Counted from the stretch's first letter, positions 47,370-59,611 are shown. The stretch: 64,000 nt of DNA from Wolfiporia cocos (GCA_029448655.1 JACCLO010000010.1:3100001-3164000); one strand, 5' to 3'. The notes: a model not told the origin generated them from the sequence alone. Translations and numbers: made by a program.

Positions 47370-48212
47370 TTGTCACACACCAATTTCAAGCCTCTAGGCA
47401 CGGTACCTTTTCAGATCATCAAGAGCACCCCTGAAGCTGGAAACCCAATGCCTCAGCTAGATCCAAGCCCTACATACAAACCATCCTGGGCACTAGCTAA
47501 CAGCATCACCAGCCACGCCTAAGAACCCTAGTCCCCAACCATACATGTCCAGTCCAGTATAAAGCCAACAGCAGTCACATGACTCCAACCAAGTACGATG
47601 AGCCCAGTAGCACCTAACCCAACCAACCCCCTGCCACCTGGACCATACCTCATCAAGTCACAACCACACAGACTCGCAGCTAGGACTACGTCCACCCAAC
47701 CAACCGAACCCTACGCCTCCCATCTCCACAAACTACAGCCATCACCAGCTACATGGTCATTATAGACCATGGACTATATGTCATTACTGGCATGGACTAT
47801 GTACAATACAGACCATGGCCCATGGAAGGCCTTAAACTCCAGCCACCCTAGTCTATGAGGAACACCGACCTTGGGCAGCCCCTGCATGGCTGGGAACCCT
47901 AGCAGTCACAGGACCTGACATCACCGATCACAGTCAATCACACTTGATCACCCTATGTCACACATAGCCCGTACTGGCCAGTCCATGTTCCCGGAAACAG
48001 CCACTCCTCAGTACCAATCCCTTGGGAACCTGGACTGCTAGAACCCTGATCATGGACTTAGAACCCTGCCATTACCAGTGAACCCCAGATTGACAAGAAC
48101 CACTGATCCGGGCCTGATCCACTACATCACTGAGGACTCACATCATATACACTCCCATGCTCCAATACCATACTGGCCCCATAGCTAGACCAATCATATA
48201 CCAGCATTGATG
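47370..48212 (+). mobile_element. LTR-A, third copy, left part (interrupted by the gypsy element)
   Basis: Starts TGTCACACACCAATTTCAAG and follows the copy at 32061 closely (CCTCAGCTAGATCCAAGCCC, AAGTACGATGAGCCCAGTAG). It stops at the gypsy insertion at 48213-48217. The remainder resumes at 63950. Many CG sites are CA or TG. GACAT precedes it and would be its target duplication; the other end is outside the window. Confidence 0.85.
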
Positions 48213-48217
48213 GCCTT

Positions 48218-48836
48218 TAACACAAGATAACACTTACTTGTTATGATCTTGGTATTGCTGGTTAGGCAAGAGATAAAGCAGATTTTAAGCAGGATACGTT
48301 GAGTGGTTAACTCGTAGTATGAATGCAATGAATAGAACTGAGGCAATAGCGCTCAGCAAGTCCAGTATATATACATGATAAATAAGACCCCTAACAGCCT
48401 TATTAGATAATACTAGTGTCCATATTCGTATGTACAAGTCCCCAGATACCTAAGAACTTAGTAATATTCGATAAATACATATACCGATCAAAACCGGGAT
48501 ATAGGAAGGCGGCGTAGGCCGCACGAATGGCTTTTTGCGCTCTTGTCATTACAAAGACGGGGCGTGACCACAGCCCGGTCCGCTGACGTTTATACGCTGA
48601 CTGCTTCCGGACGGAATGTCCGATTGGCTAGAACTAGACATGTGACTGATGGTAACTACTAGTGATAAGATAAGACCGTCGTTACGGGAGATAACGCGGC
48701 CATCATTCGGCACGTATGTAACCGTTAACTTATGAACCAGATAAGCTAGTTATTGGTCTAGAAAGTCGTAGATAATTCGTAGAATTGCCGGAAAAATAGT
48801 AAGAAATATAGGGAAACTAGGAGAATTCTTGTGACA
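48218..48836 (-). repeat. 3' LTR of the gypsy element
   Basis: Sense strand TGTCACAAGAATTCTCC to TATCTTGTGTTA, 619 bp. Near-identical to 63326-63944. Confidence 0.95.
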
Positions 48837-48837
48837 T

Positions 48838-48850
48838 TACCCCCCCCTTA
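48838..48850 (-). promoter_or_regulatory. Polypurine tract
   Basis: In sense orientation AAGGGGGGGGTAA lies next to the 3' LTR, the expected primer site for plus-strand DNA synthesis. Confidence 0.8.
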
Positions 48851-48926
48851 GATTTCAACGACCCCGTTGAGAGTAGAAGTTGTGCTAGAGCCCATTGAAG
48901 GGTTAGACTTTACGATTTTTCCACTT

Positions 48927-51900
48927 TTATCGTCCTGTCGATCCAAAACCTTGTGTACCGCACGTGGTTGGCTTGTTGAACTGCTCGTTGTAGGGCCCAC
49001 TTCCATGTAGGTGAGGTCGAATTTCTTTTTCGAACTTCTCCTTTGTCATGGATTCCTGTATTTCGGGCGTGATTGCTACTTCGCATATTAGCTGAGCAAT
49101 TCTGTCGCCTTTCTTTACTTGGTACGGGTCTCCAGTGAGGTTCATCAACATGACAAAGACTTCTCCGCGGTAGTCATGGTCTATTACACCTGCGAGGATG
49201 TCGATGCCCTTTTTCGCAAGTCCAGACCTTGGCGCTATCCGACCGTATGTCCCATAAGGAACTTTGATACGAATGTCTGTGGGGACCGTAGCGGATTTCC
49301 ATGAATTAATTAGGATATCCTGCGCGGCGTATAGATCGTAGCCGATCGCATCGGTTGTTCCCCTGGTCGGTAGTTTGCCGTTGACTCCTACTTCGATTTC
49401 TAAGTCTTCGTTGAACTCAACGTTGGAATGTACCCATTGCCCCGTAAAGGGATCGCGCTTGTAGTACACTTTCGGTTGCGTAGGATCAACATCGTCTCGA
49501 TATTGGGGCCAGTCATCGGGCCAGACACATGTGTCTGAATCCCAATCTGGTGAATCAGGGTCAAAGACGGCTATTGTCTGCCGTGTTCCGCCGAGTCTAG
49601 TTGATCGGCGAAGGGGTTGATTTGGGTCGGTACTAAGGGCTGAATATTTTGCCTTGTACTCGTCCAGTATCTCCTTAGCGTTAGTCAAATGTTCCTCGAT
49701 TTCCCACGTGTCCTCCGCAGGTCCGGTGCCTTTCCAATGGATAAGGTATTCCCACCGGCCGCGTCGGTTACGATGGTCGAGAATGGCTTCCACTTCCCAT
49801 TCTTCCGGGTCTTCCATTTCCGTTGGCTTGTCAGCCGCAGGAGGATGACTTTTCTGACCTTCGATGGTTGATTCCTTGTACATGACCAGTTTTGAGGCAT
49901 GGAACACAGGGTGGTAAGCCCTATATTGTGCGTCCATGTACACCTTGAACGTTACCGGTCCCAGTTTTTCCGTGATTCGGAATGGGCCGATGTAGCGAGG
50001 GGCGAGACTTCTTTCAGTGTCTTGCCAACTTCGCACGTCCACGAGTACTTTGTCGCCCACTTTGAAGGGGACAATTTGCTTCTTTTGGTCATAGTACCAG
50101 GACCATCTTTCGGCTGCAATTTTCATTGCCGCCTTAGCTTTCTCTTGTGCAGAGAACCGTGTGTTCGCAATTTCTACTAAGTCTTTGTTTCGACTTGGTT
50201 CGAAACTGCTTGGTCCTGCAATAGGGTGACGACCTAATTCTACCAGGAACAGTGATTCCTTGGTAGTTTCGCTGGCTGCATTGTTGTACGCAAATTCCGC
50301 TGTTGGCAGGAACTCCGACCAGTTATCTTTTTGGTACGTATTGATGTAGCACCGTAGATACTGTTCGAGTATTTGATTTACTCGTTCGGTTTGTCCGTCT
50401 GCCTGCGGATGGTACGCAGTAGTCATCGACCTTTGAATTCCCAGCAGGGTGCACCATTCACCAAATAATTTTGAGGCGAATTGTGTCCCTCTGTCCGATA
50501 CTATCTGTTTCGGTAACCCGTGTAAGGGATATACCTTTTGATAGAGTATCGTAGCTAGGTCTTTTGTTGAGAAGGTATTTTCTATTGGGAAAAACCTTGC
50601 TCTTTTGGTCAACCGATCCACTATGACCATGATCGCGTCATGCATTCCCGATGGGGGTAGCTGAGTAATCAGGTCTATTGTCACCACTTCCCACGGGCCT
50701 GACGGCACCGGTAAGGGTTGCAGGGGGCCGTACGGCTTCTGCGGGTGGTTCTTCATACGTTGGCATGTGTCACATCCGTCTACGTATTTTTTGACGTAAA
50801 CGAACATTCCGGGCCACCAATAGTTGCGGCTTAGCAATTCGTACGTTTTGTAGCGTCTGAAATGCCCAGCTGACTTGTGATCGTGATGATACTCGACCAC
50901 TTGCCGTCTGATATCCGCTGGTGTAGCTGGAACGTAGACTTTGCCTCTTCGGAGGAGTAACCCTCCTTCGTAGTTCCATTCTGATAGGTCTTTTTTGAAT
51001 TCACGAGGGCCGGATGAGAGCAGCTCCTTGTAGTCTTTTGTGACCTTGTCGTCTAGCAACGCTTTGCGAATCTCTCGGAGTATCGATTCATCTTCCGATT
51101 GTGGGGCAGCATGGGAGGTATCAAGAGCCATTGCCATGTACTCTTGTTCGAACCACTCAGGTTTCAGAAGAACCTGGTCGCGATTATCGAGATCCACCCC
51201 CTCCTCATGGTCTGGCTGCCTGGACAGAGGATCCGCGGTTAGCATTGTTTTGCCAGGTTTGTGCTTCATTTGGAAGTTGAAGCGTGAGAGGTACAGTGCC
51301 CAACGGGCTTGTCGTCTCGTCAGTTTTTGCGCCGTTTTGAAATAGGTCAGATTCAGATGATCCGACCATATCTCGAATTTTTCAGGGTGTCCCTCTAGAT
51401 AGTGTCGCCACTCCTCTAGAGCCCTGATGACAGCCAACATTTCCTTGTCGTAGATCTCGTAGTTCCTTTCCGGAGCACTTAGCGATTTGCTATAGTACGC
51501 CACGGGGTGGAATTTTTTATCCGTAGGATCTAACTGAGATAGTACTGCTCCGGTAGCGAAGTCTGATGCATCTGTTTCTACGCGGAAAGGCTGATCGTGC
51601 GACGGAATTCGAAGCACGGGCGCTTTGGTAAATGCTTCCTTTAGGGTTTGGAAGGCATTTTCCTGCTCGGCGTCCCAATGCCAAGCTTCTGACTTTTTGG
51701 TCAGCATGGTGAGTGGTTTGGCTATTTTTGAGAAGCCTTCTATGAATCGCCTGTAGAAATTGGCAAATCCAAGGAAAGCTTGAACCTCTTTGACCTTAGT
51801 AGGTCTAGGCCAGTCCTGAACTCCGGCGTACTTCTTTGGGTCCATCATGATGTTACCGTCGGAAATGATCATTCCTAGGTATTCGATGGATGACTGTTCG

Positions 51901-53354
51901 AAAAAGCACTTTTCGGGCTTAGCATACAAGTCCGAGTCCTTCAGGGTTTGTAGGACCCCTTTGGTAAGTCGCCGATGTTCCTCCATATCATTCCCAAAAA
52001 TCAAGATGTCATCTAGGTAGACAACCACCTTGCCGGTCCGAATGAACGGTGCGAGGATTGAATTCATCATCGCTTGGAACGTTGCGGGGGCATTGCAGAA
52101 ACCGAAATACATTACCGTTGCCTCGTATAGTCCACGGTGTGTAATAAACGCCGTCTTCCATTCATCACCTTCCTTGATGCGGACATTGTTGTATCCCCAT
52201 CTAAGGTCTATTTTGGTGAAGATGGTCGCATGGGACAATTGATCGATTAGATCATCGATCCGAGGTATTGGATAACGATTTTTCACGGTTATTTCGTTTA
52301 GCCTCCTGTAATCGACAACCATCCGCAGTCCTCCATCCTTTTTATGGACGAAGAAGACCGGGGATGCCATTGGACTTTCGGATGGTCAAATGTAACCCTT
52401 CCGTAGTTCGGTGTCTATCCACTCATCCAAGCTATTACGCTCTTGGGGAGACATTTTGTATGGTTTTACCGGGGGAGGAAGCTGCGCATCTGGTTCAAGC
52501 ACTATGGCGTGATCCCAGGGCTTCTGTTCCAGCATCCTCTCTGACGCCTTTTGTGAGAACACCGTTGGCCCATACTCTTGGTATTGTTCGGGCACTAACG
52601 ATCGCCATTTTTCAACGTCAATCGGTGGTGTGTTTTCCTCACAGTCGTCTGCTTCGTCGAGGTCTTTTTCAAGTACCTCGGCTACCAACTGTGTCAGCAG
52701 GTTCATTTCCTCGTCGTCAAGGGTTGCCACCCAAGCGATCAAAGGATTTTCGGGGTCCTCCTCTCCTAATATGTCCACGGGAGTGTCCCAAATCGAATTT
52801 ACTTCGATGATTTCTTTTTCTGGGAGTTCAACTGCTTCCTCCTCAGAAGGGCGGTTACCCTTTTTTCTGGCGTAGGGTTGGTCGTGTGTACAGCGTGCAT
52901 ATTCCATTTCTCCTTTCCTCCAATCAAAGGTAGGATTGTGGAGACGCAACCAGTCATAGCCAAGGATTAGGTCTGGTTCTAGGTGCATGACCGTCAGACC
53001 TATTTTTTCCTTGTGTGTGCCATGTTGCATGAATGCTTTTACTGATTGCGTTAAGCGGCCGGCGACGTTTTCTGTTCCGTCTGCGTTTGTAACCGTAATA
53101 GGAAACGCTAGTTTGTCGGTGACCAGCTTATGTTTATCGACCAATCGTTGTGATATGACCGATATGGTTGCACCGCTGTCGATTAAAGCCAGAGCCTGCA
53201 CTTTTTGCCCATATACCCAGAGTGTTACTTCGACACGGAATGATCGAGCGAAGTCGCGCGCATCGTTGCCAAAAATATGATACATTGACTTGAATACACT
53301 CTTTACAGCGGGTACGGGACTAAAATTACACGGGAGCACAAGTGGGCAGGTCAT
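48927..53354 (-). CDS. Pol polyprotein: protease, RT, RNase H, integrase, chromodomain, dUTPase; one in-frame TGA
   Basis: From the ATG at 53354 there are 1475 codons. Protease: ALIDSGATISVIS. An in-frame TGA at 52388-52386 stands where the family has Arg in GYIRPS, just before reverse transcriptase (ASPVFFVHKKDGGLRMV; catalytic YLDDILIFG near 52000). RNase H starts at TDASDFATG. Integrase has a zinc-binding HHCC module (50895-50752), then catalytic Asp in TIDLI, Asp in SDRGTQF and Glu in GQTERVN. A GPF module precedes a chromodomain (WEVEAILDHRNRRGRWEYLI, 49800-49680). The C-terminal ~145 residues are a complete trimeric dUTPase: GYDLYAAQD, PRSGLA, GVIDHDYRGE, KGDRIAQLI and final GFGSTG. The upstream frame ends in TGATG, overlapping this start by one base. 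Apart from the TGA all domains are open. Confidence 0.9.
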
Positions 53355-53546
53355 CACATGTGCTTGGTGAGAAAACCCGAGGCAGAGCTTCCGTAGATGC
53401 CCAGGGTGTTTGCGGAGTCGGCTATCCGCTTGCGAAGCCAGGGCAGATGTGTCCTGATGGAGTCGCCCGACGGTGTAGGCGCAGTCGAAGTCGAACCGGT
53501 CGACTGGGTCTGGACGGGGCTGGTGCTTTCTGCTGATCGCACCGGG
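53354..53546 (-). other. Gag-pol linker frame, 3' part
   Basis: A Ser/Thr-rich frame (STSPVQTQSTGSTSTAPT) continuing, across the nested element and one CTCCC, the frame that is open at 59853-59617 (KYKVRIVSTQELVTDDEDES). Together they make about 144 codons ending in the TGA that overlaps the pol ATG. The frame is -1 relative to gag. Confidence 0.65.
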
Positions 53547-53551
53547 CTCCC

Positions 53552-54648
53552 TGACACAGATGGCTCTGTGGGACTCACCACGCCAGTATCCTTGCGATAA
53601 ACTAAGGCGACGAGGTGAGGTAGAGGTTATCAGACGCGGTAGTAGGTGGAAGGTTCTTCTACGGCGTACGCCGAGAAGAATAGAACTAAAGTTATAGGCC
53701 GTCAAGGCCCTACTTATATACATATATTTAACGGGTCATGTGCTACTGTATAGTGCATGCCCGATAAGGAGTGTGGGCTTGGTTGCCATAAGGGCGACCA
53801 AGTGATACGACTACTCTACAAAGGCCGTGACCCGCCGGTAATGGCCGAGCCAATGGTAAAAGAGAGAGCGTGTGGTCTCATCGTTAGATGGACATGTGAA
53901 GACGGGCGCAGCCCGGGTATAAGGGATGCCGGTTGCCGGATACCGTGAGGTATAATGGCGATTGGCCGGTCATCGTGTACTGACCAAGGCGGAACGCCGA
54001 GGTCGTAATGCTATTGGGCCAGCAGGCACCGTAGCATGTGATATGTCCGGACCGGAAGGTTACCGGAACATATGGTGGTCTTAGCCGTGAGGCGAGGACC
54101 GGTGTTTGGGCAACGCCGTGATGGCAGAAGCCCGGGACTTGGGGAACGCCGAGTCCGTGAGAGGCCGAGAAGGCCGTAGCCTATAGCGATATTGCCTTGA
54201 TGCTAATATAGTGCTATTTGGCCGTGTTGCCATTATTATGCGAAGGCGTGGCGCGCCTGAGATGCCATTGTGATCTAGGATCTTATGGCGGTGGGAAGCC
54301 GGGAAGGCCGACCCAATAGTACAAGGCCGCGAGGCACTGTTTGTACATGTGGACATTATTATGCGAGCGTGCCGCGCTCGGCCTATCATTATGATCTACG
54401 ATCTATGACGTGGCTTGGTCTTGCTCTGTCGGGCGAGACCTATATGACGTAGCTGTAACTGTGCTATTGGTCCGGAAGGTGCCGTAGCGTTATGTAAGCT
54501 AGTCATGTGGTGATAAGCCCAGTTAAGAGCTTGTCGTGGTGGCAATGGGAGTTAACCCGTAGATAACTGGTAGTTAGACGTATAAATCCCAGGTAAATTG
54601 CTATAATCAATAGGAAAAATGCTGTAAGTCCCAGATAAATCTGTGACA
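53552..54648 (-). repeat. 3' LTR of the nested non-coding element
   Basis: Sense TGTCACAGATTTATCTGGG to GAGCCATCTGTGTCA, 1097 bp. A translated frame starting inside it (MYISRALTAY, 53723) runs into the pol frame only by chance of the insertion. Confidence 0.95.
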
Positions 54649-57600
54649 TTACCCCCGCTTTAGGTTTCATCGTCCCTGATGAAACTTATTCCTCATTATG
54701 TACGTCCCAAGAGCGGTATAACGCGTGATGACGATGTGTCAAATGCCGTTATGGTGCTGCTTCAATTTGTCAATTGAACAGGGATAAATGGGAGTTTCAG
54801 GACTTGTGGTGGAGCCTGAGCGTGGAAGGCGATTTTATTCCTTATTGATTTGTAACGCGTGATAGCGAAGTGCTAAATGCCGTTACTAGCGATTATCAAC
54901 GCGTGATGACCGAAAGGTCAAATGCCGTTGTTTGGGAATTGTAGTCGTGTTACTAGAGTGTATTGTCATTGTGCACGCGGATCCTAGAAGGAGGGGCTCT
55001 CCTGTTATCGCTGAAGGTGTTCAAGTGCCTTTTCGCGACCTTTGTCGGATTGTTGCTTTTGCTTATGACGTTTACTCGTAGTAGAAGGCGATATGGAAAT
55101 GTTCCTCATATAGTGCCTTTGAGTCTACTAGTAATCTGTACTCCTAATAGCTTGCCAAGCGTATTGGAGGGTGCATTGTGTCGTTGTACGTGTTTCGGAT
55201 AGCATTGTGCGATATTCCTTAGAGTGAGGGCTTCACTGTTAGCTCTGGAGATTTTCTAGTGTCTCTTCGAGCCCTTTGGCGGATATGTTGCTTATGCGTA
55301 GTACCCATTGAATGTAGCATAGCGGTGCTTTTTCGACGTCTATTGCCTAGCAGTGAAAGGGATTGCAAGTTCCTTCATTTGCGTGGCGGGTGTCTTAGGC
55401 TTTGTGCTTGTACAGGGGTAATCCTACTTTGTACGACTTATGCGGTTGAACGGTTATTAAAGGACGTCGCCTTATGAACGTTTATGAGGCGTCGCCTCCC
55501 TAGTATCGCAAGTACTAAGCGTGTGACATTTGTCAATGCCCATTTGTTACAGGGGTTGTGTCCCCTAGTTAGATTGCTTCAATGTAGCGATCTCTTCGGA
55601 GTCGTAAGTTCCGGAATGAAGCTGTGCCTTCGTGGTTGTATGCACTATTTATTAACGAGTAGGCTTCTCGTGTAAAACCCCATAGCATAGGTACTAATCA
55701 TTGTGCATTATGGTTAATGCTTATGATTGTATTCCCTAGACTGTAGTGTCGTTGCCGTAGTGAGGCCTTATTGGGTAACCGTGAGAACATACATCCTTGT
55801 CAGGAGTTGTCTCGTAAAGGTATATCCCGTAAGGGCTAAAGTCACGTGGTGGCGATGACGGTAGTTTCCAATGTGCTTGTATGTCGTTAAAGTCGTTCTT
55901 CGATTGAGTATGACATTGTAAGCGTGGGAACTGGGATGATCGTGGGGGAGGATATATTTCGCTATTGGATAGATAGCTACTATATTCCTATTACAGGGTT
56001 ATCGTCCATATACGAATAGGACAGTACGAGCATGAATGAGGGTAATCAGGCCTCTTAGTGCATGTCGTTTGTTGCTTTAATGACCGTAAGGTACATTTGT
56101 AAGCGTGGGATAGTGGACTTGTTAAGGTCCTAGGTGCGAAATTAGGGTTTCCACCCCCTCTTTCACGTTTGATCTCCCGATCAAACCTATCCAGATGGTT
56201 TTGGTTTTTAAAGAGGTTAAACCGCCTCTATACCCAGATAAGGGTGGGTGGATGTGGGCCTAAGGTATTCTTGTCGTATATCCATATAAGGTTGTATCCA
56301 GTAGTCGCTCGCATATGCGACCAGATTTTTATACTAAGGTTTCCAAGCCCTAGTTTGTCGGAATCGAAGGGTTTTCCAGGCCCATATTCGATGTAGTGAC
56401 GAGATGTAATCCTTTCTTGTCGTAAGGGTACAGATCCGGATTTATTTATTACGCGTCTCGACGGCGTAGGTTTCCGTAAACCAAGCAAATAAATGATAAC
56501 CGATTGCCAAATCGGCTTGATTGTCCTAATAAGGGGGGCTCCCTTGTTATCTCTGGAAGTTTTCGAGTGCTTCTTCGAGACCTTTTGCGGACGATCGCAT
56601 TGAATTTGCTAAGGTGTATTTTTCGAATTCGGTTATTCTCCCCACAGAGAAAAGTTGAATCGAAGTGAAATCAAGGGTGAGGTAGCGAGCCTCGTGACGA
56701 ATTTTGCGAGTGGCGTGCGAAATTGTCGATTTCAATACAGGGGGGGAACCGGTTGGAAACCGGTGTGGATTCGGCGATTGTGCGAGAATGCCGAATGAAG
56801 TGTGATTCTAGAAGCCTTGCGGCCTCCGCTACACTTCAAGGGAACGCGTATCAATAGCGTGTGTCCCTTGTTTTCCTTTCCTCTAACCCAGATTGCAAGA
56901 TTCAATGGAGTAATCTTGTTGCGATCTGTTTGTACGTGGGTGGCTGGTGGAAACAGCGCTGTACCCAATTATTTATAGACGCTTGTCAGACGTCTCTTCC
57001 CAAACGGATGGTAATTTCCTTGTCAGGAATTCCATTACCGGAAGGGGTGCCCCCGTTCAAAGGTTCTTATGACATGTGACCAAATGACAGATGCTCAATA
57101 ACCCGAATCCCCTTTTCAGGAGCGAAGACCGAAGTCAAACGGGCGCCGACGGATTATGTGAATCCTGATCGACTTGGTACCTAGGCATTCCCATAGTAAT
57201 GATAGTTATAAGCATATATTTGCCAAGCGTACGCGATCCTACGTCTAAGGGAACAGGTACTAGTATCGTTCTTCGATTGACTAAGTGTACCCGTAAGACG
57301 TAAAGGTTGCCTTTTATGTACATAGGCGACCTTAACCAGGCTAGATAACCTGGGAACCAGCAGGTGACGCAGGATTTCCAGAGGCGAATACAAATGCTAT
57401 TGGACGGTTTCTAAGCTACTTTACAAGGTAAGTAAGCTACTAGGAGCCGCCGCTAAAACTACATATTTATCTACTTTTGGACTGGGATACCAGGGTACCT
57501 GAAAGAGAGCTCGTCATCAGCGATCAACGCTGAGTGGTCATGTCTAACACAAGAAGAACGGGGGCATGGTTAGGGGCGCCCTTGTCAGGACGCCGCGCGG

Positions 57601-58514
57601 AAGTTAGCCGACAGGTGTCTTCATCGAAGCGCGCGACTTCCTTCTAGAAAGAGAGTCGGTGACTGCCAGCGCTTGACAGGCTGGGTCACATGGTTGGGAA
57701 TAGGATACACAGCCCATTTCCTCGCGGAGATGAGCTGGAAAGTGGTCGCAGTATTACACCGCGACCGGTCCACGCTTTAGTGGTAAGGCTTGCCATCTAT
57801 AGCCACCTGGGTGTCACATCAGGGCTAAAAAACCATTGTCGATCAAAGATCGCGAGAGATCAGCGCTCCACACATCTAAGATGGTGGGCTACGCGATCCT
57901 CTTCCAACGGGGCCCCAAATCCGTTTAACCCAGGCTCGCACGCCGAGCTGCCCGTAGGACTTACGCTATTGGCTACCGCGAGTGACCTCGGCCGGTTCGA
58001 CCTTGCGAGTCTCACCGCCTCACCCCTTGGATTCCCCGAAGGAGATCCCAAGCGGGCCCCTTACGCCTGGGGGGCGGCTTTGGAAGATTCCCACACCCAA
58101 CTAAGGGAATACGCCGAAGCGCATATCCCTATGGGGATCCTACTGGTAGTGTTGGGTCCCTGAACAGGGATTGCCAAGACAGGGGGTTACGCGCACACAG
58201 GCAGACGGTCCCCTTTTCCCAATAGGCGGGTCTCAACCGCTGGCACCAGCAACCTTGTCAGGAAGCCGGCGCCTCTCCTTAACCCTGGAGTCCGGGTTCG
58301 CAGGACGCATGCTGCTGATTAGGCAAGCAGCGCCCCACTGGGTGGCAGCAGGCCGCTAAGCCCGCCGCCGATGTATCCCATATCCACAACCACGGAGCAT
58401 ACATCCCCTTTGCAGGAGAGTAGCGGCCCCTGCGCTATCTCAGACACCTGTAGGAGGAAAAACCCAGGCGCCACCAGTTAAGGAGGCGCAGGGGGGTAGG
58501 TAGTTCTATTCTTA
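54649..58514 (-). other. Internal region of the nested element: repeats, no genes
   Basis: Three copies of AACGCGTGATGAC-AAATGCCGTT lie at 54719, 54853 and 54898; each can form a short hairpin. Three diverged ~75-bp blocks (GGGGCTCTCCTGTTATC then TTCAAGTGC-TTTTCG-GACC) lie at 54988, 55221 and 56528. Further inverted pairs occur around 56160-56260. The 157-residue frame at 57690-58163 is antisense to transcription and lacks motifs, so I leave it out. The sequence near the 5' LTR shares short blocks with the gypsy leader. Confidence 0.7.
58501..58513 (-). promoter_or_regulatory. Self-priming primer-binding site of the nested element
   Basis: TAGTTCTATTCTT on the plus strand, one base from the LTR at 58515, is the exact reverse complement of AAGAATAGAACTA at 58639-58651 in the LTR, 13 nt. 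In sense the LTR copy lies about 33 bp after TATATAAG, where the transcript should start. Confidence 0.8.
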
Positions 58515-59611
58515 TGACACAGATGGCTCTGTGGGACTCACCACGCCAGTATCCTTGCGATAAACTAAGGCGACGAGGTGAGGTAGAGGTTATCAGACGC
58601 GGTAGTAGGTGGAAGGTTCTTCTACGGCGTACGCCGAGAAGAATAGAACTAAAGTTATAGGCCGTCAAGGCCCTACTTATATACATATATTTAACGGGTC
58701 ATGTGCTACTGTATAGTGCATGCCCGATAAGGAGTGTGGGCTTGGTTGCCATAAGGGCGACCAAGTGATACGACTACTCTACAAAGGCCGTGACCCGCCG
58801 GTAATGGCCGAGCCAATGGTAAAAGAGAGAGCGTGTGGTCTCATCGTTAGATGGACATGTGAAGACGGGCGCAGCCCGGGTATAAGGGATGCCGGTTGCC
58901 GGATACCGTGAGGTATAATGGCGATTGGCCGGTCATCGTGTACTGACCAAGGCGGAACGCCGAGGTCGTAATGCTATTGGGCCAGCAGGCACCGTAGCAT
59001 GTGATATGTCCGGACCGGAAGGTTACCGGAACATATGGTGGTCTTAGCCGTGAGGCGAGGACCGGTGTTTGGGCAACGCCGTGATGGCAGAAGCCCGGGA
59101 CTTGGGGAACGCCGAGTCCGTGAGAGGCCGAGAAGGCCGTAGCCTATAGCGATATTGCCTTGATGCTAATATAGTGCTATTTGGCCGTGTTGCCATTATT
59201 ATGCGAAGGCGTGGCGCGCCTGAGATGCCATTGTGATCTAGGATCTTATGGCGGTGGGAAGCCGGGAAGGCCGACCCAATAGTACAAGGCCGCGAGGCAC
59301 TGTTTGTACATGTGGACATTATTATGCGAGCGTGCCGCGCTCGGCCTATCATTATGATCTACGATCTATGACGTGGCTTGGTCTTGCTCTGTCGGGCGAG
59401 ACCTATATGACGTAGCTGTAACTGTGCTATTGGTCCGGAAGGTGCCGTAGCGTTATGTAAGCTAGTCATGTGGTGATAAGCCCAGTTAAGAGCTTGTCGT
59501 GGTGGCAATGGGAGTTAACCCGTAGATAACTGGTAGTTAGACGTATAAATCCCAGGTAAATTGCTATAATCAATAGGAAAAATGCTGTAAGTCCCAGATA
59601 AATCTGTGACA
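58515..59611 (-). repeat. 5' LTR of the nested non-coding element
   Basis: 1097 bp, same as 53552-54648. It contains the TATA box (58673-58683) and the predicted RNA start at 58651 in sense orientation. Confidence 0.95.

Larger units (their letters stand above)
53552..59611 (-). mobile_element. Non-coding LTR retroelement (LARD-like), nested between gag and pol
   Basis: Two 1097-bp LTRs (53552-54648 and 58515-59611) that look identical by eye, with CTCCC at 53547-53551 and 59612-59616. The 3866-bp internal part has no gag, protease, RT or integrase motif on either strand. It has a polypurine tract (GCGGGGGTAA) by the left LTR and a self-primer site by the right LTR, so it is arranged in the same sense as its host. 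It must rely on proteins from another element. Confidence 0.9.

Noticed and set aside
53354..53723. N-terminal extension of the pol frame beginning MYISRALTAY
   Set aside because: It starts inside the LTR of the nested element and exists only because of that insertion. The same LTR sequence at 58515 gives the same frame start.
57690..58163. 157-residue plus-strand ORF in the nested element
   Set aside because: It is antisense to element transcription, has no motif, and lies in a GC-rich leader-like region where chance frames are long.
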